Assembly: GCF_018614955.1 (NCBI RefSeq)
Contig: NZ_JAGGNV010000027.1
Span: 124,001 to 188,000 of the forward strand
Source: Variovorax paradoxus
GTDB lineage: Bacteria > Pseudomonadota > Gammaproteobacteria > Burkholderiales > Burkholderiaceae_C
Length of the DNA: 64,000 nt
Direction of reading: 5' to 3'
Program-made: the position numbers and the translations under genes
Shown: in pieces, positions 23,974-32,536 of the stretch
How positions within the stretch are numbered: the first letter of the stretch is position 1
Layout: each line of letters begins with the position of its first letter
The notes under the pieces: model-generated
Seen by the model: only the letters and a program-made list of their open reading frames with translations
Database searches by the model: none
What the model was told of the DNA's origin: nothing

Positions 23974-25863
23974 ATGGCCGACGCGTCCACCTTCGAGGGC
24001 ACCGCGCCGCTGGCGCTGCCGTCCAACGCACTAAGCGCTTTCGCGCGGCGCGCCGACCACTGGCTGGGCGTCGCGGTCGAAAGCATCGCCGCACTGCTGG
24101 TGCTGGCCGAGATCTGCGTGCTGTTCGCGGGCGTGACGGCGCGCTATATGTTCCATGCGCCGCTGGTCTGGTCCGACGAGCTCGCCTCCATCCTCTTCCT
24201 CTGGCTCTCGATGCTGGGCGCGGCGGTCGCGCTGCGGCGCGGCGAGCACATGCGCATGACCGCGCTGGTGAACCACGTGCAGCCGGCCACGCGCGCCATG
24301 CTCGATGCGCTGGCGCTCGCGGCCTCGCTGGCCTTCCTCGCGCTGGTGGCCTGGCCCGCGATCGACTATGCGCACGAGGAGTCCTTCATCGTGACGCCCG
24401 CGCTGGAGATCAGCAACGCCTGGCGCGCGGCCGCGATTCCGGCCGGCATCGGGCTCATGATCGCGATGGCGCTGCTTCGGCTGCTGCGCATCTGCAGCTT
24501 CCGCCAGATCGCGGTCTCGGTGCTGGGCGTCGCGGCGGTGGTCGGGCTGTTCTGGCTGGCCGGGCCGCTGCTGGCGCCGCTGGGCAAGTTCAACCTCGTC
24601 ATCTTCTTCGTCATCGTGGTGGCGGCGACCGTGTTCTCGGGCGTGCCGATTGCCTTCTCTTTCGCGCTGGCCACCTTCGGCTACCTCGCGCTCACCACGC
24701 GCACGCCGATGCTGGTGCTGGTGGGACGGCTCGACGAGGGCATGTCGCACCTGATCCTGCTGGCGGTGCCGCTCTTCATCTTCCTCGGCGCGCTGATCGA
24801 GATGACCGGCATGGCGCGCGCGATGATCCAGTTCCTCGCCAGCCTGCTGGGCCATGTGCGCGGCGGGCTCTCGTACGTGCTGATCGGCGCGATGTACCTG
24901 GTGTCGGGTATCTCGGGCTCGAAGATCGCCGACATGGCGGCCATCGCGCCGGTGCTGTTCCCCGAGATGAAGAAGCGCGGCGCCAAGCCCGGCGACCTGG
25001 TCGCGCTGCTCTCGGCCACCGGCGCGCAGACCGAGACCATTCCGCCGTCCATCGTGCTGATCACCATCGGCTCGGTCACCGGCATCTCGATCGCCGCGCT
25101 CTTCACCGGCGGGCTGCTGCCGGCCGTGGTGCTGGGCATCGCGCTGTGCCTGGTGGTCTGGTGGCGCTACCGGCACGAAGACCTGAGCGGCGTCGAGAAG
25201 CAGACGCGCCGCCAGATCGGCCGGCTGCTGGTGGTCGCGCTGCCGGCGGTGCTGCTGCCTTTCGTGATCCGCGCCGCGGTGGTGGAGGGCGTCGCCACCG
25301 CGACCGAGGTCTCGACCATCGGCATCGTCTATTCGGCGCTGATCGGGCTCCTGATCTATCGGCAGTTCGACTGGCGGCGGCTCCAGCCGATGCTGGTGGA
25401 GACGGCTTCGCTGTCGGGCGCCATCATCTTCATCGTCGGCTGCGCGACGGCGATGGCCTGGGGGCTCACGCAGTCCGGCTTCTCTCAGGACCTCGCGCGG
25501 CTCATGGGTGCGCTGCCGGGCGGCGCCTACGGCTTCCTCGCCGTGTCGATCGTCGCCTTCATCGTGCTTGGCAGCGTGCTCGAAGGCATCCCCGCGATCG
25601 TGCTGTTCGGCCCGCTGCTGTTTCCGATCGCCAAGGCCGCCGGCGTGCACGAGGTGCACTACGCGATGGTGGTGATCTTCGCGATGGGCATCGGCCTGTT
25701 CGCGCCGCCCTTCGGCGTCGGCTACTACGGCGCCTGCGCGGTCAGCAAGGTCAGTCCGGACGAAGGCATCTCGCACATCTTGGGCTACATGCTGGCCTTG
25801 CTCGCGGGCCTGGTCCTCGTGGCTGCCATCCCGTGGTTCTCGATCGGTTTCCTCAAGACCTGA
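23974..25863 (+). CDS. TRAP transporter fused permease DctQM
   Basis: A 629-residue membrane protein joining both TRAP permease parts. Residues ~35-180 are the four-span DctQ domain (LFAGVTARYMFHAPLVWSDE holds its typical R-Y-x-F and W-x-E-E/D-E sequence). The remainder is the 12-span DctM domain with GVPIAFSFALATFGYLAL, VPLFIFLGALIEMTGMAR, VSGISGSKIADMAAIAPVLF and FAPPFGVGYYGACAVSKVSP. Together with DctP it imports the ligand with Na+. Fused forms are known but less common than separate QM. It starts 6 bp after dctP. Confidence 0.93.
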   Translation: MADASTFEGTAPLALPSNALSAFARRADHWLGVAVESIAALLVLAEICVLFAGVTARYMFHAPLVWSDELASILFLWLSMLGAAVALRRGEHMRMTALVNHVQPATRAMLDALALAASLAFLALVAWPAIDYAHEESFIVTPALEISNAWRAAAIPAGIGLMIAMALLRLLRICSFRQIAVSVLGVAAVVGLFWLAGPLLAPLGKFNLVIFFVIVVAATVFSGVPIAFSFALATFGYLALTTRTPMLVLVGRLDEGMSHLILLAVPLFIFLGALIEMTGMARAMIQFLASLLGHVRGGLSYVLIGAMYLVSGISGSKIADMAAIAPVLFPEMKKRGAKPGDLVALLSATGAQTETIPPSIVLITIGSVTGISIAALFTGGLLPAVVLGIALCLVVWWRYRHEDLSGVEKQTRRQIGRLLVVALPAVLLPFVIRAAVVEGVATATEVSTIGIVYSALIGLLIYRQFDWRRLQPMLVETASLSGAIIFIVGCATAMAWGLTQSGFSQDLARLMGALPGGAYGFLAVSIVAFIVLGSVLEGIPAIVLFGPLLFPIAKAAGVHEVHYAMVVIFAMGIGLFAPPFGVGYYGACAVSKVSPDEGISHILGYMLALLAGLVLVAAIPWFSIGFLKT

Positions 25864-25893
25864 CGACAACATTCCTACCGGAGCCTCTTCATC

Positions 25894-26433
25894 ATGAGTC
25901 GATTCCTCGGCGAGATCCGCCAACTGGGCTATGTCGTGCCCGACATCGAAGCCGCCATGGACTACTGGAGCCGCACGCTCGGCGTCGGCCCGTGGTTCTA
26001 CAACCCGAAGGTGCCGATCCAGAACTACCGCTATCGCGGTGAATCGCATGCGCCGCACAACTCGGTGGCGCTGGCCAACTCGGGCTTCGTGCAGGTCGAG
26101 CTGATCCAGACGCGCAACGACGTGCCCTCGATGTACCGCGACTTCCAGCAGGCCGGCCGCACCGGGCTGCAGCACGTGGCCTACTGGACTTCGGACTACG
26201 ACGCAGACCTCGAGCGCCTGCAGCGCCAGGGCTTCAAGCCGGTGATGAGCGGCGAGGTCGGCGAGCGCGGGCGCTTCATCTACTTCGACACCGAGTACCA
26301 CCCGGGCACCGTGATCGAGCTGTCGGAGGTCGCGGGGCCGAAGGGGCGCATGTTCGACCTGATCCGCAATGCGGCCGAAGGCTGGGACGGCAGCGACCCG
26401 GTGCGGGCATTTCCCGACCTGGGCAAGCTGTGA
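25894..26433 (+). CDS. VOC family protein of the RuBisCO-like operon
   Basis: A 179-residue VOC protein like methylmalonyl-CoA epimerase/glyoxalase proteins. Module 1: IRQLGYVVPDIEAAMDYWSR, a VELIQ strand with Glu; module 2: TGLQHVAYWTSDYDADLERL with His, and the late GTVIELSEV with Glu, so at least three metal ligands (E, H, E) are in place. The first ligand His usual in epimerases is replaced by Gly in L-G-Y-V-V-P-D. The four bases GTGA overlap the start of the RuBisCO-like gene. A role as isomerase or epimerase of the imported acid is inferred only from context. Confidence 0.85.
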   Translation: MSRFLGEIRQLGYVVPDIEAAMDYWSRTLGVGPWFYNPKVPIQNYRYRGESHAPHNSVALANSGFVQVELIQTRNDVPSMYRDFQQAGRTGLQHVAYWTSDYDADLERLQRQGFKPVMSGEVGERGRFIYFDTEYHPGTVIELSEVAGPKGRMFDLIRNAAEGWDGSDPVRAFPDLGKL

Positions 26434-27707
26434 CGGCGATGCGCGACGATCGCCTGCTGGCGCGCTACCTGGTCGAGACGCCGCTCGATCCCGCGGCCGT
26501 CGCCGAGGTGATGGCGGGCGAGCAGTCGAGCGGCACCTTCGTGCGGGTCGAGGGCGAGACCGATGCGCTGCGCGAGCGCTCGCGGGCCACTGTCGAATCG
26601 ATCGTCGAGCTGGAATCCGCACCGGTGCCGGCGCTGCCCAACGCGTGGCTCGAACGCAAGAGCAAGCGCGGTCCTTGGCGGCGTGCAAGGATCGACATCT
26701 CGTTCCCGATCGCCAACATCGGCGCCAATCTGCCCACGCTGGCCGCGACGGTCGCCGGCAACCTGTACGACCTCGGCGAGGTCACGGGCCTGCGGCTGGA
26801 GGCGCTGCAACTGCCCGCGCCATACCGCAGGCGCTTCGAGCTGCCGCGCGTCGGGCTGGCCGGCACGCGGCGCGCGATCGGTGTCGAGAAGGGCGCGCTG
26901 GTCGGCACCATCATCAAGCCCAACGTCGGCCTGTCGGCGCAAGAGACGGCCGCGCTGGTCGGCCGCCTGTGCGCCGCCGGCGTCGATTTCATCAAGGACG
27001 ACGAGGTTTCGGCGGACCCCGCGCATGCGCCGCTCGCGCAGCGCGTGCCGGCCGTGATGGCGGTGGTGCGCGCACACCGCGAGCGCACCGGCCGGCAGGT
27101 GATGGTCGCCTTCAACATCACGGACGAGACCGATGCGATGCGGCGCCACGCCGATCTGGTCGAGCGCGAAGGCGGCAACTGCGTGATGGCAAGCTTGAAC
27201 TGGTGCGGCCTGTCCGCCATCCAGACCTTGCGGCGCCACACCCCGCTCGCCGTGCACGGCCACCGCAACGGCTACGGCGCGCTGTCGCGCCATCCCTTGC
27301 TGGGCATTTCCTTCCAGGCCTACCAGACGCTCTGGCGGCTGGCCGGTGTCGACCACATGCACGTGCATGGCTTGCAGGGCAAGTTCGCGCAGCCTGACGA
27401 GGAGGTCGTCGATTCGGCGCGCGACTGTCTCGCGCCGCTCGCCGACGGCATCGACGACCGCGTGATGCCCGCCTTCTCCTCGGGCCAATGGGCCGGCACT
27501 GTGCCCGCTACGTGGGGTGCGGTCGGCTGCGACGACCTGCTCTTCATGTCGGGTGGCGGCATCCTTGCGCACCCCGATGGCGCGGCCGCAGGCGTCGCCA
27601 GCATCCGCCAGGCCTGGGCGGCCGCGCGCGACGGCGTGCCGCTCGCCGAGCGCGCGCGCGAGGCGCCGGAGCTCGCGCGGGCGCTGGCCTTTTTCGCATC
27701 GGCATGA
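26430..27707 (+). CDS. RuBisCO-like protein, likely 3-oxo-isoapionate-4-phosphate processing (OiaX-like)
   Basis: A 425-residue RuBisCO large-subunit relative. The carbamylation/metal motif is intact (VDFIKDDE, Lys189, Asp191, Glu192), as are HGHRNGYG (His278), HVHGLQGKF (His311, Lys318) and MSGGGILAHPDG. The GTIIKPN loop keeps the first Lys (163) but has Asn where RuBisCO has the second Lys, so it is unlikely to fix CO2. In known systems this RuBisCO-like subgroup works with a DUF1537 kinase (OiaK) on 3-oxo-isoapionate 4-phosphate, giving 3-phosphoglycerate and glycolate. Start GTG 26430 overlaps the VOC stop; its stop overlaps the kinase start. A related but different substrate is possible. 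Confidence 0.85.
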   Translation: MTAMRDDRLLARYLVETPLDPAAVAEVMAGEQSSGTFVRVEGETDALRERSRATVESIVELESAPVPALPNAWLERKSKRGPWRRARIDISFPIANIGANLPTLAATVAGNLYDLGEVTGLRLEALQLPAPYRRRFELPRVGLAGTRRAIGVEKGALVGTIIKPNVGLSAQETAALVGRLCAAGVDFIKDDEVSADPAHAPLAQRVPAVMAVVRAHRERTGRQVMVAFNITDETDAMRRHADLVEREGGNCVMASLNWCGLSAIQTLRRHTPLAVHGHRNGYGALSRHPLLGISFQAYQTLWRLAGVDHMHVHGLQGKFAQPDEEVVDSARDCLAPLADGIDDRVMPAFSSGQWAGTVPATWGAVGCDDLLFMSGGGILAHPDGAAAGVASIRQAWAAARDGVPLAERAREAPELARALAFFASA

Positions 27708-29011
27708 ATCCGGCGCCGGCCATCGTCTACTACGGCGACGACTTCACCGGCGCGACCGACACGCTGGCGACGGCGGCGCGCGCCGGTCTGCGCGCGATGC
27801 TGTTTCTGAAACTGCCCGACGCGAGGCGGCTCGAGCGCGCAGGGCCGCTCGACTGCATCGGCATCGCCGGCGCCGCGCGCGCGATGAGCCCGGCGGAGAT
27901 GCGCGCCGAACTGGCGCCGGTGGGCGAGCTGTTCAGAGCGCTGGGCGCGCGCGTGCTCCACTACAAGACCTGCTCGACCTTCGACAGCGCGCCTGCCGTC
28001 GGCAGCATCGGCGCGGCGGTCGGCGTGCTGCGCCGTGCGGTGGGGCAGCCCTGGGCCGCGATCGTCGGCGGGCAGCCCGGCCTCGAACGCTATTGCCTGT
28101 TCGGCCAGCTGTTCGCGGCGGCGGGCGCCGGCGGCGAGGTGCATCGCATCGATCGCCATCCGACCATGAGCCGGCATCCGGTCACGCCAATGCACGAGGC
28201 CGACCTGCGGCGCCATCTCGCGCTGCAGGGCCTGGCCGAGGTGCGCTCGCTGCCGTACACGGTCTATGGCAAGAACGGCGCGAGGCTGAAGGCCGAACTC
28301 GACGCGCTGCTGGCCAAGGAGCCGGCGGCCGTGCTCTTCGACGTGGCGGACGATGCGCATCTCGTGCCGATCGGTGCGGCGCTGTGGGCGCATGCCCTCT
28401 CGGCGCCTTTGCTCGCTGTCGGCCCCAGCAGCGTGTTGCAGGCCATCGCGCCCCAGCTTGCCGCGAAGCCGCCGAAACCGGCCGGTGTGGCGCCGGCCCG
28501 CGGCCCGGTGCTGGTGCTGGCCGGCAGCCTCTCGCCCGTGACCGCACGCCAGGTCGCCGCGGCGCGCTCCTTCGAAACCGTGTGGCTCGACCCGGCCCGG
28601 CTCATGCGGCCGGACACCGCCGTTCGCGCCACCGCGGCGCAGCAGATCGCGGCGCGGCTGGCGACGGGAAAGAACGTGCTGGCCTGCACGCACCGGCCGG
28701 GTCATGCACCTGCAGACGGCAACCCTGCGAATGCACGCAAGCTCGCCCGCGCCTGCGCCGACCTGCTCGCCCGCGTGCTGGCCCTCACGCCGCTCAAGCG
28801 GATCGGCATTGCAGGCGGCGACACCTCGAGCCATGCCGTGCAGGCGCTCGACGCCTGGGGCCTGTCGTACCAGGCCGCGCTGGGCCCTGGCACCGCCCTG
28901 TGCCGGCTGCACAGCGATTCGCGTGCGCTCCATGACGTGGAGATCATCCTCAAGGGCGGGCAGATGGGGGGAGAGGACGTGTTCGAGCGGCTGGTGCACG
29001 GGGACGGCTGA
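27704..29011 (+). CDS. DUF1537 four-carbon-acid-sugar kinase family, OiaK-like
   Basis: A 435-residue ATP-dependent kinase. N-terminal domain: VYYGDDFTGATDTLATAAR with the D-D-x-T-G-x-x-D nucleotide/substrate motif, HYKTCSTFDSAPAVGSIG and the HPVTPMHEADLR loop; C-terminal domain: VLVLAGSLSPVTARQVAAAR and IGIAGGDTSSHAVQALDAWG, ending EIILKGGQMGGEDVFERL. Family members phosphorylate 3-oxo-tetronates, L-threonate or 3-oxo-isoapionate. Its start overlaps the RuBisCO-like stop by ATGA, so the two are tightly coupled. It closes the five-gene operon. Substrate assignment rests on the RuBisCO-like partner. Confidence 0.88.
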   Translation: MNPAPAIVYYGDDFTGATDTLATAARAGLRAMLFLKLPDARRLERAGPLDCIGIAGAARAMSPAEMRAELAPVGELFRALGARVLHYKTCSTFDSAPAVGSIGAAVGVLRRAVGQPWAAIVGGQPGLERYCLFGQLFAAAGAGGEVHRIDRHPTMSRHPVTPMHEADLRRHLALQGLAEVRSLPYTVYGKNGARLKAELDALLAKEPAAVLFDVADDAHLVPIGAALWAHALSAPLLAVGPSSVLQAIAPQLAAKPPKPAGVAPARGPVLVLAGSLSPVTARQVAAARSFETVWLDPARLMRPDTAVRATAAQQIAARLATGKNVLACTHRPGHAPADGNPANARKLARACADLLARVLALTPLKRIGIAGGDTSSHAVQALDAWGLSYQAALGPGTALCRLHSDSRALHDVEIILKGGQMGGEDVFERLVHGDG

Positions 29012-29179
29012 GCCGTCGTCAGGGCGCGTCGCATCGGCATTTGCTTACACCAGGGCTTGATCTATGCTCCGCGCAACGTGATGCACGTGGTATGGAGCTG
29101 AAGAAATGGTCGCTGTTGTGAGGGCGCGCTCGTCCTTTTTTGGATCGAGTCGGGCAGTGGTGAAAAGCAGGGGAGACGT

Positions 29180-29757
29180 ATGAGCGCGGACGCAATCGCG
29201 CCACTCTCTGTTGGGGAGATCGCGCAGCGCATCCAGTTCATTCGCGGCCAGCGCGTCGTCCTCGACGTTGATCTGGCCGCGTTCTATGGGAGACGACCAA
29301 GCGCTTCAACCAACAGGTACGCCGCAACCTGACCCGGTTTCCCGCGGACTTCATGTTTCAACTCGACGCCGACGAGTTCGCGGCTTTAAGGTTGCAATCC
29401 GCAACCTTAAAGAGTGGGCGCGGCCAGCATCGCAAGTACCTGCCGCTGGCTTTCACCGAGCACGCCGCGATCATGGCGGCTACTCTGCTGGGCAGCCCTC
29501 GAGCGACCGCAATCAGCGTTCATGTGGTGCGCGCCTTCGTGGAGCTGCGCGGCATGGTCGCGAGCAACCGAGAACTGGGCGGCAAGGTGAATCAGCTCGA
29601 GAGAAAGGTCTCCACGCACGAACGCCACATTGCCGAGCTGGCGGACTCGATGGCACAACTTCTGCAGGCTCCGCCGCCGGCTCGGCGCCCCATCGGGTTC
29701 GTTCCGCCCGAGGACAAGAAAGGCACCAAGGCAACGCTGCGTAGAAGGCCACCATAG
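29180..29757 (+). pseudogene. ORF6N-domain (KilA-N/antirepressor type) protein, frameshifted
   Basis: From ATG 29180, preceded by GGGAGA, the frame reads QRIQFIRGQRVVLDVDLAAF and then YG, the start of an ORF6N domain, but soon stops. Restoring one base near 29287-29291 joins it to ETTKRFNQQVRRNLTRFPAD, FMFQLDADEF and KYLPLAFTEHAAIMAATLLG, the rest of the domain, then a coiled-coil tail ending at TAG 29757. ORF6N proteins come from phage or mobile-element antirepressors. The base composition is lower in G+C than the flanking operons. It could still be functional if the break is a sequencing error. Confidence 0.72.
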
Positions 29758-29778
29758 GCGGTAGTCGCAGTCGAGGTC

Positions 29779-30324
29779 TTACGAACGCTTCGTCCCCAGC
29801 ATCCGCCCCAGCGCAAACACCGAGTTGGGCGCGTCCGGAAGCAGTGGCTTGGCTCGCGCGGAAGAGGCCGGAGCCCGCCGCTCGGCGCGCCCGCTTTCGG
29901 GCTGCACGCCTCTGGCGATCTGTTCATCGACCAGGCTTTGGAGCGTGATGGCGTCGAGGAACTCGACCGCGCAGCGGTTCACCGAGGCCCAGAGCTCGTC
30001 GGTCGCGTAGCGGCTCGGGTGGCCGGGCGCGGCGGCCTGGCTTTTCTTCGCCGCCTCGCCGGCGGCAGCGTCGTCGATCGCGAAGAGGATGTCCGCCACG
30101 CTGATGTCCGCAGCCTTGCGGCCGAGCGAATAGCCGCCGCCGGGCCCGCGTGTCGACGCGGCCAGGCCGTGGCGGCGCAGCTTGCCGAAGAGCTGCTCCA
30201 GGTGGGAGAGGGACACCTGCTGGCGGCGGCTGATGCTGGCCAGGTTGACCGGTCCCGCCTGTTGATGGAGGGCCATGTCGATCATCGCGGTGACGGCGAA
30301 ACGACCTCGGGTAGTGAGTCGCAT
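29779..30324 (-). CDS. Rrf2 family regulator, IscR-like but lacking cluster cysteines
   Basis: A 181-residue Rrf2 winged-helix protein: MRLTTRGRFAVTAMIDMALH at the start, the LASISRRQQVSLSHLEQLFG helix-turn-helix and the GPGGGYSLGR wing. Helix 5 (AVEFLDAITLQSLVDEQIAR) matches IscR, but the region that in IscR carries three Fe-S cysteines reads AAKKSQAAAPGHPSRYATDE, without cysteine; the only Cys is in VNRCA. It thus may bind DNA in an apo form, as for IscR at type-2 sites, or sense something else. No isc genes are adjacent. Located at the edge of the xdh region, upstream of a small exported protein gene. Confidence 0.88.
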   Translation of the reverse strand: MRLTTRGRFAVTAMIDMALHQQAGPVNLASISRRQQVSLSHLEQLFGKLRRHGLAASTRGPGGGYSLGRKAADISVADILFAIDDAAAGEAAKKSQAAAPGHPSRYATDELWASVNRCAVEFLDAITLQSLVDEQIARGVQPESGRAERRAPASSARAKPLLPDAPNSVFALGRMLGTKRS

Positions 30325-30398
30325 CGAATGTTCTTTCTATGTCCGACCCGTCGGGTCGAAAGGGGGAGAGGGAGCGCGCGGCCATGCCGCGGCGGGAG

Positions 30399-30752
30399 CT
30401 AGGCGACGAAGGCGCCGCCGCGCGGCGGCCGCTGGAGCCGTTCGGGCGCCGGCGAGGGTGCCCGCGCCGCTGCTGGCCGAGGTGCCGGCTCCGAGAGAAG
30501 AACGGGAACGAAAGCCTGGTGGCTGCCGCCGATGGCTTCCAGGCCGTGGTCCGCAGCGGCTTCGCCCGGTGCGGTCGAAGCGTCGGCGGTGTCTGCGGCC
30601 GCATGGTCGTCGAACGGCGAAGCGCTCGATGCCTGGACCTGGCTGGCGCAGCCTTGTTGCCGATCGTCGCTCGCCGGGTTCTGCGCAGCAGCGCCGAAAC
30701 CGAGGCAGGACAGCAGGAGGGCGAGAACGGAAACGATGAGCCAGCGGGGCAT
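30399..30752 (-). CDS. small exported hypothetical protein
   Basis: A 117-residue protein. Residues 1-22 are a signal peptide (RWLIVSVLALLLSCLGFGAA). The mature part is low-complexity, rich in Ala, Pro and Ser, with one Cys (QQGCASQV), no transmembrane part and a C-terminal PRGGAFVA. The opposite strand is open too, but this strand has the better start and signal peptide. Function unknown; it lies just upstream of the Rrf2 gene on the same strand (75 bp gap). Confidence 0.5.
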   Translation of the reverse strand: MPRWLIVSVLALLLSCLGFGAAAQNPASDDRQQGCASQVQASSASPFDDHAAADTADASTAPGEAAADHGLEAIGGSHQAFVPVLLSEPAPRPAAARAPSPAPERLQRPPRGGAFVA

Positions 30753-30953
30753 GGAGTTCGAATCTTAACTGCCGATCCGGGGCGGGGGCGCCCGCGGAAG
30801 CGCCGCAATGCCTCTCGAACAAGGGTTTTCCCGGGCGTCACATACCGGCCCCCACATAGGCCATATGGGCACGATGGTATGCATGCAGCCTGTGAAAGGA
30901 CTAACTTCGCAGGCACGGTTTTTGATCGCCACCACGAGTTGCCTCCCACGAGC

Positions 30954-32534
<1,581 letters not shown>

Positions 32535-32536
32535 AC

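Noticed and set aside
24031..26688. 885-codon minus-strand open frame across the TRAP permease and VOC genes
   Set aside because: Low-complexity Arg/His/Gln/Asp sequence complementary to membrane codons; no motif or start signal.
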